64,000 nt of DNA from Phyto melanocephala (taxonomy: Eukaryota > Arthropoda > Insecta > Diptera > Rhinophoridae). The translations under genes were made by a program, and so were the position numbers. Each line of letters starts with the position of its first letter. Positions within the stretch are counted from its first letter, which is position 1. Of this stretch, positions 1 through 11,551 are shown one piece after another. The stretch covers positions 16,901,474-16,965,473 of the forward strand of contig OW799236.1 of the NCBI GenBank assembly GCA_941918925.1, given 5' to 3'. The notes below the pieces were generated by a model. That model was not told where the DNA came from. It worked only from the letters and a program-made list of their open reading frames with translations, and did not search any database.

Positions 1-531
1 CAATGATCACGCACTAAAAATAAAAACAGAGCATAAAAAATACATTTGATTTTAAATAATTCAGTGGCGAGAGAAAAAAATAAAGAATTTTGTAGAATTT
101 TTTTTTTAAGTGATGCAAATAAAATAAACATTAAAAGTAAATAAAAAATAATGATAGCGGTTAACGGTGTTTTAAAATAAAGGTTTAAACACTAAGCATA
201 TTCAGCGTAAATTTGTAGGGAATTTAAAGGGAAGCACAAGAAGTGATTAATTATAAAGTAGATGAACAAATTAAGAAAAAAAGAAATAAAATTATATTAC
301 AAAACTGTTTTACATATTATTAAATAAAATTACTAAACATGTTTCCAGTGGCATAAAGGAAACATTTGTTGGCTCGACAAGGTCTTATGTTTCCAAGTGG
401 TTACCAGACTAACAAGAAAAAGGAAGAATAACTTTATTTAAAATTGTAACAAATCTCAGCGTTTTATTCTCAGTATTTTCTTTACTATTGCCAACCATTT
501 CTTAAATATGTATAAACTTCCACAAAATTTA
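1..531. other. AT-rich sequence without recognised feature
   Basis: Low-GC sequence with short A and T runs. I see no credible exon, RNA gene or terminal repeat before the mariner-type element that begins near 532. Confidence 0.5.
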
Positions 532-1008
532 TAAAGGGTCCGCCAAATACCTTTTTTTAAAATGCTGTAAAAAAAAGTGTAGCTTCGGCTGCGTGGCACG
601 TAGCGCCGTCCTGTTGAAACCAAATGTTGCCAATATCCTCCTCATTAATTTTTGTGAACAAAAATTCGTTCATCATGGCCCAATAACTATCGCTATTGAC
701 TACGGCCACTCCTTGATCATTTTCGAAGAAAAATGGCCCAATTATGCCTCCGGACCAAAATCCGCACCAAACAGTGACTCTTTTTGGGTGTATCGCCTTT
801 TCAATGTATCATCAAAATGAGCTTCATCTGAAAAGATGATTTTTTTTTGCAAAATCGGGCAAAGTAATGTCGCAATATTTCTCAGCGTTGTTCAAGCGTA
901 TACACAACCATATTCGTTCAGCGGAAGGATAAAACTAATTATCTGTCAAATTAGACATGAGATAAGCGTTACCATTCACGAAATAAGCACTAGTTGGCGG
1001 ACCCTTTA
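532..1008 (-). mobile_element. Internally deleted mariner-type (DD41D-like) element, copy 1
   Basis: Both ends carry the inverted repeat TAAAGGGTCCGCCAA (532 onward, and its complement ending near 1008). Read on the minus strand it encodes fragments of an IS630-Tc1-mariner transposase: the second catalytic block (FQQDGATC-like) lies near 600-625, and pieces of the IIGPFFFEN and VAVVNGD blocks follow. The C-terminal third with the third Asp is missing, and about 57 bp are lost around 808-815 relative to the 6.7-kb copy. The deletion junction next to the 532 end matches three other copies here (6711, 24123, 26917), so it is probably a non-autonomous subfamily member. The coding part is broken. 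Confidence 0.88.
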
Positions 1009-2345
1009 TTTTGAATATCGTTTCCTGTTTATGATGTAAAAAGCATATGGAATGTTTTTGTCAACATTCAAGAAACATTTTTTTTCGTATAAAATATTTT
1101 AAACAAAAGTTTATTCGTATGAAATAAAAAAAATAAAATAAAATTATTTTTTATGTCAAATTTTTCGTGTGAAATGTTGCCTAATAACTAGTCTGTTTAT
1201 AATGTTAAAAGCACATGAAAAGTTTCTGTCAACATTCAAGCAACATTTTATTTAGAATGAAATAATATTAACAATAGCTTTTTTGTATGAAATAATTTAA
1301 AAAATTATATTTTTTGATCAACATATTAAATTAATAAATATATTATCCAAATGTTTTCCTAAAATTTTTGCAACCAGTCTAAGTAGTCTGTCTAGCAACA
1401 TTTTTGAAACAAACAACATGTTCAAATGCCTGGTATACTGATCATTATTTCATGCGAACTGTTGTCAAACTCGTATTTAATTCAAAACAAGAGCTGCGTA
1501 ATTTTTTTTTTGTTTGCTCAATTTAAAAATTATTTTCGTATGTCAAATTAGTCATGTAAAATAACTGAAAGCTTGGCAGGTTTTTCACCACTCTACACCA
1601 AATACATGGAGGGCGTTGTTTCTAGCAACGACAAATGAAAGCTCCGGACCTGCTACAGAAGACCATTCATCTAAGTAGCTGGCACAACATCCTATTAACA
1701 AAACTTAAACAAAGCAAAAACAACATTAGGCTGAATCTTACGGCAACAAACTTTGACACACGAAAAGTAATCGGAATAGCGCAATAGATAGATGAGCAAT
1801 TTCTTCTAAATAGCATAATGTCTAGAAGTTAAAGCCTGGTGTTCTGTTCAATATTTTATGTGAAATATTGTCAAACTATATATAAAAAATTCGTAAACAA
1901 GACTTATGGAATAATGTTGCCTAATCAGTAAAATGTTTACAAAACATACAAACATACAAAATTTTTCTGTCAACATTCAAGCAACATTCTATTTTGTATG
2001 AAATAGTATAAACAATAGTTATTTGATACGAATTTTGTTTGTTTGCTTGATTCTAAAATTATTTTTGTATGTTTGATTCTTCGGGTAAAAAAACTAAAGT
2101 TTTTCAACATTTAACATATTAAAATAGAGTAACAGGCTTATTGTATAGAGCTGCCATTAGTAACATTTTCAAATTCACCAACATTTAAAGAACTTAGAAG
2201 AGTTTTTTGCCTTAATTAAAAGATATTAATGTGGCATTTAAGCTGGATTATTACAAAAAATTTAACTCAGCATAAAACTTATGATATTTAAAAAAAACCA
2301 ATAACCAGCAACATGTTGCTAAGTTATATTAAAGAACAAAGCATC
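1009..2345. repeat. Copies of an unclassified dispersed repeat (AAAGCCTGGTA ends)
   Basis: Several diverged blocks (about 1040-1340, 1428-1570, 1830-2139) share an ordered set of words: TGTTGCCTAATCAGTA, then CTGTCAACATTCAAGCAACA, then a TTTCRTAYGAAAT near-palindrome, then TATGTCAAATTCTTCGTGTG. The 1830-2139 block begins AAAGCCTGGTGTTCTG and ends with an approximate complement of it, suggesting terminal inverted repeats and hence a DNA transposon or MITE. Related blocks lie at 9.9-10.7, 40.1-40.9 and 45.5 kb. There is no coding capacity. I do not recognise the family. Confidence 0.6.
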
Positions 2346-2705
2346 TAGAAAAGGAACAAACTTTCCAAAAACTTCATAACTTATTGTTTAAGTATATTTA
2401 TATTAATATTTTAGTAAGGTACGTTAAAAGATAATTTGAATTATAAAAAAAAAATTAATTAAAGTACGTATTTTTTTTCTTCTGTGGGAACATGCGTAAA
2501 TGAATAATTTTATAAAAATGGAATTGAAAGCGTGAAAAGGCTGGTAATGAAATTTTTCGTATTATTTTAATATTTTTCTCTATACTAGGTAAATGCCTTA
2601 CAACGTTTTTAATTGTTCATAAAATATTTCTATTTTTTTTTTTTTTTTTTTTATTTCTTAAGTCCTTTGCAATATATTGCAACACCTTTTCACATACAAA
2701 ACTAT
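2346..2705. other. AT-rich spacer with long T run
   Basis: AT-rich DNA including an uninterrupted T run of about 20 bases around 2630-2652. I see no gene. Confidence 0.5.
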
Positions 2706-3134
2706 ATATCGTCGGCTTAATATGCAAACCTGCTAAGTCCACTTTTTAAGTAAATTGAGATTTTGATGTTGTGTAGTAGAGAAAGAAACGCCTCGTCGAT
2801 AAGCATGTAGTTTTTCTTTAATTTAAGTCTTGAAGTGTGTAAAAAGATTTGATAAGAAAAACTGCTAAATCTTCTCACAGAAAATTATTGTAAGAAAAGC
2901 TGCTAAATCCAGTTCATTATTAGTTCAGTGTTTATTACTAACTCCGATTTGTTTTTTTTTGATTTTTTATTTTTATAGATTGTAGTTATACATGAAGGAA
3001 AGTATAAAATAAACCAACTTTATTTTTGGTTTTCCTCTCAAGCTACAAATATGATATAAAAGAAGTTTTTTGTCTCTCCTTAAAAATTTGCTGAAAATCT
3101 GACTTAGCAGATTTGCATATTAAGCCGGCGATAT
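2706..3134. mobile_element. MITE with about 33-bp terminal inverted repeats
   Basis: The left end (ATATCGTCGGCTTAATATGC...) and the complement of the right end (ATATCGCCGGCTTAATATGC...) match over roughly 33 bp with two or three mismatches. The element is 429 bp and non-coding. Its interior carries a short imperfect direct repeat around AAGCTGCTAAATC (2860-2915). A TA target duplication is possible but cannot be separated from the TIR. Superfamily is not certain; a Tc1/mariner-type MITE would fit a TA target. Confidence 0.78.
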
Positions 3135-3229
3135 TCAATTTAAAAAATCTTTAAACATAAAAGATTTTCCCATAAGAGTGATATGATTTCTTAAAAAAAA
3201 CACACTTGAATCGATAGTACGGTCCATAT

Positions 3230-4060
3230 AATTTAACAATTGAAGATTATTTCATGCAAATGTTGACCGTGACTGGGCCTCAAATGGTCCATCCGCTTAG
3301 TCCAATTTTAGCATACTCTTTCCAACATTTCGGCCGGTATCTCATGAATAAATGCTTCAATGTTGTCTTCCAATACGTCAATTGAAGCGAGCATGTGTGT
3401 ATAGACATGAGCTTTAACATAGCCCCATAAAAAATAGTCTAAAGGCGTTAAGTCGCACGATCTAGGCGGCCAATTGACCGGTCTCGAACGTGAAATAAAA
3501 TGTTCACCGAACTCGCCTCTCAATAAGTCCATTGTTAAGCGTGCTGTGTGGCATGTGGCACCGTCTTGTTGAAACCACATGTCATGCAAGTCAAGCTCTT
3601 GCATTTTGGGCAAAAAAAAGTTGGATGTCATCTCACGATAGCGCTCACCATTCACAGTTACGTTACGATTCGCATCATTTTTTGAAGAAGTACGGTCCAA
3701 TGATGCCACCAGCCCATAAACCGCACCAAACTGTGACTTTTTCTGTATGCATTGGTTGCTCTTGCAATGCTTCTGGCTAATCTTTACTCCAAAATCAAAA
3801 ATTCTGCTTACTAACGTACTAATTGAGCCAAAAATGAGCTTCGTCGCTGAATACAATTAGCGCGCGATGAACTTTTTTAACAGAGCACGTATTTTGATAA
3901 TAAAATTCAATAATCTGCAAACGTTGTTCGTTTGTAAGACGATTCATGGTAAAATTATAGACCAAACTGAAGATGTTTGACAGTGAAACAAAACACGAAA
4001 CATGCGCCAGCTGTTTAAACCAGTGTTGCCAAAAAGGTAATAGCTAAAAATCACCCTTTA
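3230..4060 (-). mobile_element. Mariner-type element carrying the 3233-3947 relic
   Basis: The end upstream of the transposase start reads (plus strand) AAAAATCACCCTTTA, ending at about 4060 and followed by TA, a typical mariner terminus at a TA target. No matching inverted repeat is visible beyond the stop codon near 3233, so that end appears eroded or truncated. Confidence 0.75.
3233..3947 (-). pseudogene. DD41D mariner-type transposase relic
   Basis: The frame starts MNRLTNEQRLQIIEFYYQN (ATG at 3947), the N-terminal helix-turn-helix region. It jumps directly to the first catalytic block IVFSDEAHFWL, so most of the DNA-binding and linker region is deleted. The second catalytic Asp is in WFQQDGATCHTA and the third in TPLDYFLWGYVK, with 41 residues between them: DD41D, the spacing reported for the rosa-type mariner group. 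Lesions include a stop just after the first block, a frameshift near 3681 (A run) and a stop at 3308-3310 shortly before the natural C-terminus HEIIFNC. It is not functional. Confidence 0.9.
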
Positions 4061-4069
4061 TATAAAATG

Positions 4070-4430
4070 ATCGTGTCATGGTGTTTGTGATTAAACTCCT
4101 GCGAAATGGCTTTACCGATTTTCATGAAATTTTTTGTGGATATTGTGAAGGTCTGAGAATTGGTCAGCAACTATTTTTCATACTCTTCAATGCCACGCCT
4201 TTTTTCACGCCCCCTCAGGTAGGCCAGACTACTGAACCGATCTTCTTGAAATTTTCACATAATAGAAGTAAGACTCTATTATGATTAATAGGATACTTTT
4301 TTTACCACGCCTACTTTAACGCCCACTTTTTTAATTATGTACTTACATCGATATAGTTTTTAGTATTTTTTTTTTCAAATTGTACAATATTTATAGTCCA
4401 GCCAATGCAGAAATAAACTTTTAAGAATCT
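4070..4430. repeat. Helitron-like internal repeat fragment with CCACGCC motifs
   Basis: Contains two diverged units of a pattern reading roughly CCGAT-TTTCTTGAAATTTT followed by CCACGCCT and ACGCCC (around 4190-4240 and 4305-4335). The same pattern makes up the tandem arrays inside the Helitrons at 43.3 and 55.1 kb. No Helitron termini are present, so this is an isolated fragment. Confidence 0.5.
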
Positions 4431-6710
4431 GTCAACATCTATTTTTCATACTTCTAAATATTTAGGTTGACTCACCCCAAGGGACAATTTATGACTCACC
4501 TAAATAATGTAACGACTTTGATGAAATTTTACAGTAAGATCGATCTGCATACCGTAGAACACATATGGTTTTGGTTTTTTTAATGTAAAAAATATTTCTT
4601 AGAAATAATTTATATAGCACAACAACGTTTGCCAAATCAGCAAGTATATTATACTATTTTCATAGATCTTTTTAAATGATTTTTAATAGCATAGTTTTAC
4701 AAAGCACATCTAAACAAATAATTTTTAAATAATTAATAATTAAATTTATACTAGTATGTCGGAATGTACATGTATATGAGCACTGTTGACTAGCCAAATT
4801 AAGTAACAAACATGTAACTATCCTTGCCATTAATTCTGAAGAGTACAAAAATGTTGAATAAAGAAATATGCAAAAAATGTTTTAAGTCAATTATCCACCC
4901 ATTTATAAGGAATCTAATACATTTCTTATAAGGTTTCACTTTCTAATTTGATATGCAATTTTGATAACAATTAAATATGTTCCCCAACATGTTGCTATAC
5001 AAACTGAAATAAAACATAAACACTAATGCACAATATAATAAACACATAAATGGATGTGTAACAGCACGCAAATTACACATTTGAGAAAGTAATAATAAAA
5101 TAGAGGAAAAAAATAAAAACAAATAGTTGAAAACATTTGGCATTAATTAAATGTTTAACGTTGTATTTTTGACACATAACAGTTTGCATGTTAACAATGC
5201 ATACATTAAGCTTAAACAAAAGCACAGAAAAAATACAACATGAAAAGGAATTATGAAAAAAGAAACCTTAACTTGAAGAGCAAATGAGGAAAATGCCGGA
5301 ATTTGCATGTGTATAAAGGTAGCAATAATATGTATGCGATTTCGCCATATGAAAATATTAACATATTTTAAATTAAAATATTGAAATTGAAAAAAAAAAA
5401 TAAATAAACGGAAACACATTCTGGCACATACACTTGACAGTAAGTGATTACAAATTTATATTTCAAAGTGTGAGCAAGAGCAAGAGAAAGAGAGGGAGAG
5501 AGAGAGAGGGGGGCAGACAGATAGACAATTTCAAATAAAATTTGAATTTTGTTGTTATTTCCTCAATTTCCCATGAACTTCAAAGGCGAAATTATTCTTT
5601 TAGCCAGCAATGCAATGAATGTATGTGTGAATTTGAAACACACAGCTGTATGCCGTCTACTTTACCTTTATCAAGAATGAGGTAGAAAAAAAGCAACAAA
5701 AAAATCAATTAAATTGTACACTTTAAAGCTGCCGCAGGAGGATTTTCATGAATGAATTTTATGCGCCAATGAATATAAAACAAATAACATAGTGACAAAA
5801 AATACACACAAACACACACACACACACACACTCAAATATAAAGCAAAATATAAAATACTGTAAGAAGTTTTCTCCTAAATACAAACAACTACAGAGGCAC
5901 TAAGAAAAAGTCAGACTCATATAAAATGTATGAGTTTAAAGTTTTTTTTTTCATTTTATTGTAGTCTTTGTATAAGTTAGCACTTCCCTTTTAAGTTATT
6001 GTTGTTATTGCATATACTAAGAATTTAATTTGGATTTAAAAACACACAAAAAATATAACAAAAAATTCTTGTTTTTTTCTGTTGAATCCTCTTGCTTTTG
6101 TAAACCATTTTTATGCAAATATGGCAAATTTTCACCAGCATTTGTTGCAGTTGCAAAAATTTACTCCAAAGAATAAAACAAACATAAAAACGAAATAAGA
6201 AAAACAAAAAGAAAAAATAGCAAAAATGTTGCAAATAAAAATAAGCGAAAAAAAAGTTGCAATAAAATATGGCGGCGACATGTTGCAATAAAAGCATTTA
6301 ATAGACTCTGATATGCTAAAAATAAAAAAAAAATAAAGAAATATGACAATAAAATATATTGAGAATAAAAAACGACAAACGAAATATTTTAATCGCCTAA
6401 AAAGAATTTTATATACTGCATCTAGGCTATAAGACATAACATAAAATATAAAAGCTGTTAAGATTTATGGGCTTATATGGGATTAATAAGAAAATTTATG
6501 GAAAAAAAATCAAAAAAATAAAAAACGGGCTGTGACAAATTGTTGCAAGAAAAAAATTTAAAAGAATTGTACATATTTTTAGATATTCTTTTAATTTAAA
6601 TAAAAATTTCTTAACGTTTTAATTTTGCAAAAAAACTTTTTCGAAGTTTAGCAACATTTACATTAGAATGTTTCTTGATAATTTCACTAACATGTTTAAG
6701 AGTTTACTTA
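4431..6710. other. AT-rich non-coding DNA with small simple repeats
   Basis: No credible gene. It holds a GA-rich stretch at about 5465-5515 (GAGAGAGAG runs, potential GAGA-factor type sequence) and a CA microsatellite at about 5810-5832. Open frames here are A/T-rich, lysine/phenylalanine-heavy and look like chance. Confidence 0.5.
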
Positions 6711-7266
6711 TAAAGGGTCCGCCAAATAACTTCTTTTTTTTTGAAAATGCTTAAAAAAAAAGTGTAGCTTCGGCTGTGTAACACGTAGCGCCGTCCTGTT
6801 GAAACCAAATGTTTCCAATATCCTCCTCTTCAAGTTTTGTGAACAAAAATTCGTTCAACATGGCCTGATAACGATCGCCATTGACCACGGCCACTCTTTG
6901 CTCATTTTCGAAGAAAAATGGTCCAATTATGACTCTGGACCAAAATCCGCTGCAAACAGTGTCTCGTTTTGGGTGTATAGGCTTTTCAATGTATGCGTGC
7001 GGATTTTCTCTGTCCCAAATATGACAATTTTGCTTCTTAACATACCCGCCAAGATCAAAATGACCTTCATCTGAAAAGATGATTTTTTTGGCAAGGTCGG
7101 CCAAAGTAATGTCGCAATATTTCCCAGCGTTGTTCAAGCGTATACACAACCATATTCGTTCAGCGGAAGGAGTAAACTAATTATCTGTCAAATCAGACAT
7201 GCTTAGTGTTACCATTCACGAAATAAGCACTAGTTGAAAAAAAAACGTTAGATGGCGGACCCTTTA
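6711..7266 (-). mobile_element. Internally deleted mariner-type element, copy 2 (best preserved)
   Basis: Inverted termini TAAAGGGTCCGCCAAATAAC and ATGGCGGACCCTTTA, with TA before the left end. The minus strand has an open frame (6751-7149) containing IIFSDEGHFDLGGYVKKQN with the first catalytic Asp, then IIGPFFFENEQ, VAVVNGDRYQAMLNEFLF and NIWFQQDGATC with the second Asp. It ends at TAEATLFF, where the sequence jumps to the terminal region. The third catalytic Asp and C-terminus are absent, and so is the N-terminal DNA-binding domain. It cannot encode active transposase but keeps both ends needed for mobilisation in trans. Confidence 0.92.
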
Positions 7267-9106
7267 CTTATTATTATTAATGGTTACATAAATTAATGTC
7301 ATATTCACTATATAGCCTTAAAACAATCGGAATAGGTCAGATTAGATCTTTAATTTTCCTCGAACGTCTAGTTCAATATTAATAGCCTGTTTAACGATGC
7401 CGAAAGAAAACCCAAGCGAAAGAAAGTTAGTCACTTACTTTCGAATAAATTTTGTTTGTCTATTTAGAAGATTTTCATTCGCTTGTTCTTACGTTTATCA
7501 ATTTCATAATGACTGTTACGTATTAAACAATTAAAAGAATGTCAGAGTCAAAAATGTAAACTTTTCTTGGAACTTTTCTTAAAAATGTTACAAAAACAAC
7601 TAAATTCCTGGTATAAAAATGCAACCCTCTTACCTAACTTTACGTTTAGACAAGCCATCGATTTGCCCAGACTAGAACATAACATCGGCAGAGCAACTGT
7701 CAAAAAATTGTTCATGTTCTTTGATATGGAGAAAACGTATAAACTGTATTTTGTTGCAATTTTTATGTGTCGTCTCTTTCTTTCTTCTTTATTTTAAGAA
7801 AGTTTGATATACAAAATTTTAAATAAAATACGTTTCAAACTCATTTTTAATTTTATGAATACAAATATTATATTTCAAATATTCTTTAACTTAAATATTC
7901 TCCGCATTTAATTTAATGTTTCCAAACGCCTTATTAACTGTTGTCAAAATTGTTTTCTTTTCCTTCAATATATTTTCAAGCTTTCCTAAGCGTTTTTAAA
8001 AATAAAAATTAAATATTGGTAAACACTTGAATATTTAGAAAAAATATTAATAACGTTTACAAACATTTACTTAAAGCGTTTGCAACATTACCATTGTGAG
8101 TTCAATACAAGCAACATTTTTAAACTAGGCTTCACAGGTTTGTTAACTAAACAGTTATTAAGAAAATGTTATTTATACCTTATCATTAAAATTGTTTTTT
8201 TTTATAAAAAAATTTGTTTTATTTAAGTAATTAATACAATTATAAAAATATTTATTTTTTATTTCAATTCTAATATATTATTCAACTGCTCAAATGTTCA
8301 ATACTTGCTATAGATAGCCTTCATTTATTATACTCATTTTAACTCTTGTGTTAATTAATATTTCTAAATATTCATATTTGAACTTAATTTCAGTTATGAA
8401 AAACGTATTTAATTGATTTCATTGCTCTTAATTTAATCCTACACATTTTTTGTTTTCTTCACACATAAGTCTCTCATTTTTATCTAAGCGTCATACGATT
8501 TTTATTTATTTTAATAAAGTCACAATTTTTTTTTCGCATAACTATAAAATATTTCCATTTATTTTAATTTTTATATTAATTTCAACTTTCATAGAACAAA
8601 GCAACAATTATGATTATGAATAATAAAGTAGTTGGGAGCACAAGAAAAAAATGTTCTATTTTTTTAACAATTTATTTATTTAATGTGCAAAAAATTTGTT
8701 GCTGTTTAACTGTGATTGCAAACGAGGGGAGGCAGAAAATTTAGTTTTGATGCTAAATATTAAGAGCTGCTATATAATAATTATTCGAGTATCTCCTGTT
8801 GTTTTTTAAAATTGTTGCTTAATATTTATCTGAATGTTGCTAAACATTTCTTGCATAATTATTTAATCTGTCAAATTGTTTTAAATATTTTTTGAATATA
8901 TCTGTGGACTTTTAGCAAAACATTTTATGTTGAGTTTCCCAATATTTGCGTAGAGCAAAAAATAAAATAACAACGAATATCACAAACAACTTTACTACAA
9001 CTGAATTTTACTTAAAATTAATAAGATTTTCAGATTTTTTTGGGTAACCAAAAAAAAACATCAACAATATTTAGATATAAATTTTAATTTGTTTACGCTT
9101 AAAAAA
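7267..9106. other. AT-rich non-coding DNA
   Basis: No recognisable gene or element. It is rich in the hexamer TGTTGC/GCAACA. The one longer open frame (7567-7797) has no recognisable domain and is likely chance. Confidence 0.45.
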
Positions 9107-9900
9107 CGAGAACGATTAAGCCGTCTTACACATCATCTAACATCATTGAGGTAAACAACGAAGCTATACAGAACAACAACGACTTTATCTTCTTAGGTAG
9201 CATAATTACCCTTACGGGTGGGGCCGCACAAGATGTTAAAAATATAGTAAATAAAGCACGCACTGCTTTCGCCTGTTTACGCAACATCTGGCGCTCAAAT
9301 GAACTATCTTCTTCAATAAAAATCAACGTATAACGCATGCGTCAAGTCTGTATTTAGTTCCGAAACGTGGCTAGTCAGTGCCGAAATAAAACAGCTGCTA
9401 CAAGTTTTTACTAACCGATACTTGCTCAAGATACTTAAGATCTGGTAATCTGACCCCGAGTAATTTCAAATGAAAACCTCCTTCAACTCACAAGGCAAGA
9501 AGACATCAACACCCAAATTAAACTGCCACGCAGTACTAGAGTGAAATCCACCAGGTTCCCGAAGATGAGGACAATCTCGAAACACTTTGCGACGGACTAT
9601 CTTAAGTGAGCAATACACAACTATGGGAGCTGTCTAAACAACAGCCCATCGCTTACGAAATCAAAAGCCGCAAATGGCGATGAATTCATCATGCCGTATG
9701 CAGACCTCAAGAAGATGTTACCAGGCGATTTATTGACTAGAACACCTAAAGAATCCATCGAAGAAGATAGACTTTAAAAACAAAGCGACACGTCGCGACG
9801 CCAACTTGAAATCAACACTAAATACTACTTGGGCCGAGTGAAAAAAAACAGCATCAAATAAATCAAAATGGAATGAATTTATTGAGTCCCTATTTTCCTT
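9107..9900 (+). pseudogene. Non-LTR retrotransposon relic (C-terminal endonuclease/RT polyprotein)
   Basis: Conceptual translation across several stops and frameshifts gives a familiar C-terminal pattern of insect non-LTR polyproteins. The blocks are DFIFLGSIITLTGGAAQDVK, then NKARTAFACLRNIWRS, KSVF-SSETWLVSAE, INTQI, a KSRKWR..HHAV block, and finally TTWAE followed by KWNEFIESLFS. The order and spacing match the region after the palm domain in RTE-like reverse transcriptases. The 5' part is absent. A second copy of the same type lies on the minus strand at 32.7-33.3 kb. Clade is tentative. Confidence 0.75.
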
Positions 9901-10730
9901 TAGTAACATATTAAAACAAGTACCAGGCTTTATTCAAAAGTCACACGTATTCATAAATTTTGCTAAATATTTGTGGAAATAAGATCCGATAATCTTTTTT
10001 AATTTATGAAATATGTTAATCAATATTAATTATTTTAAACCTGGAATTCCTCGCAATACTTTATGTAAATTTCATGTCAAACTCCACATAAAAAACTAGT
10101 ACGAAATGCTTATGGAATAATATTGACTAAACTGTTCTCTGTTTACAGTGCAAAAAACATGGGAAATGTTTCTGTCAACATTCAAGCAACATTTTATTTC
10201 ATATGAAATAACATGAACAAAATTTTGAACTCCTTTGGTTGGACGATTTTAAAATTATTATTTTTTTTTTGTTAAATTCTTTATATGAAATAACTTAAGT
10301 TTCTCAACATATTTCATAACATATTAACCCTGTATGTATGTTCTCTATTTCATGCAAACTGTTGGCACACTTCAATTAAAAAATTCGTACAAAATAAAAA
10401 TGTTGCCTAATCAGTACTCTGTTTATAACGTAAAAAATAAATGAAATGAGTATGTCAACTATCAATCTAAATTTTGTTTTGTATAAAATAATATTTCACA
10501 ACTTATTACACCAAAAATTCAAGAAGCGAAATAAATTTGTAAATCTTGCATTGTTCATATCTTTCACACCTGAAATAAAATATTGCTTGAATGTTGACAG
10601 AAACATTTCATATGTTTTACACATTATTAACAAAGTTTTGCCTGGAAAACATTTTTTATTTTACACATATTTATTAAACTTTTTTGCAAAATTTTGATGG
10701 ATACTCATTTATGTAAAAGTCTTTTTATGA
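9901..10730. repeat. Unclassified AAAGCCTGGTA-end repeat, several fused copies
   Basis: A right-end piece (GTACCAGGCTTTATTC, near 9920-9937) is followed by blocks at about 10040-10330 and 10340-10480 in one orientation and 10560-10640 in the opposite orientation. The inverted block reads GAATGTTGACAGAAACATT, the complement of the usual CTGTCAACATTC word, so 10140-10640 has an overall inverted-repeat character. The open frame at 10446-10697 is derived from this repeat and is not a gene. Confidence 0.6.
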
Positions 10731-10811
10731 CTGGGCCTCATTTCGCAGCGAAACATTATTAGCAATTAAATAGCAAACTCGAGCATAAGATACATGTTGC
10801 AACAATTTTTG

Positions 10812-11551
10812 TTATACCCTTCACACAGTGTTAAAGGGTATATATAGGTTTGTCATTCCGTGTGAAATTTCTACAATTTTCATTTCCGACCCCATAAAGT
10901 ATATATTTTCTGAAAGCTTATCAATAGGGGAGTCGATTAAGCTCTGTCAGTCTGTCCATCTGTCCGTGTGTATGTTGAAATGAACTTTTTGAAGCCCTCT
11001 GACATCGCTTGGACCCGGGTGAGATATTTAAATATCAGAAATATTCGGGAGTAGATCGGTATTGAAAATCAGAAACATCGGTACATAAACAACTGAGATA
11101 TGAGCAAAAACCCACGACAACAACAACATACATACATACAAACGTGTATACTGGTTAGAGAAAACGTGGCATCGAATCCCAGCTAAGCCAAAAAGATTTT
11201 TTTTATATTTTTTTTTTAATTTTTTTTTTATTTTTTTTTTTAATTTTTTATTTAATATATTATTTATATTTTTATTATTATTATTTTTTTTTTGTTTTAT
11301 ATTTATTATATATATTTTAATTATTTTTTTTTAATTTTTTTTTTTAAATTTTTTTTTTTAATTTTTTTTTTAACATACATACGTAAATTTATAATTTTAC
11401 AATGGAATGTTTTTATATATGTATGTTTTTTATCTGTATGTACGTATTTCATATGGGATGAATGGTGATACAAACTACTGTTATTGCATGACTACACGTT
11501 GTGAAGGGTATATAAGATTCGGCACGGCCGAATATAGCGCTCTTACTTGTT
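10812..11551 (+). mobile_element. DINE/HINE-like (Helentron-type) element, copy A
   Basis: It starts T|TATACCCTTCACACAGTG and ends with a subterminal complement (GTGAAGGGTATATAAG), then a perfect 6-bp stem hairpin TTCGGCACGGCCGAA, then the tail GCGCTCTTACTTGT|T. This polar layout (subterminal inverted repeats, a terminal hairpin, insertion between Ts, no coding capacity) fits DINE-1/HINE-type elements derived from Helentrons. The interior has GACCCCATAAAGTATATA and GTCTGTCC-type words and a long T-rich tract at 11190-11370. Copies B, C, D and E have the same ends. Confidence 0.68.
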
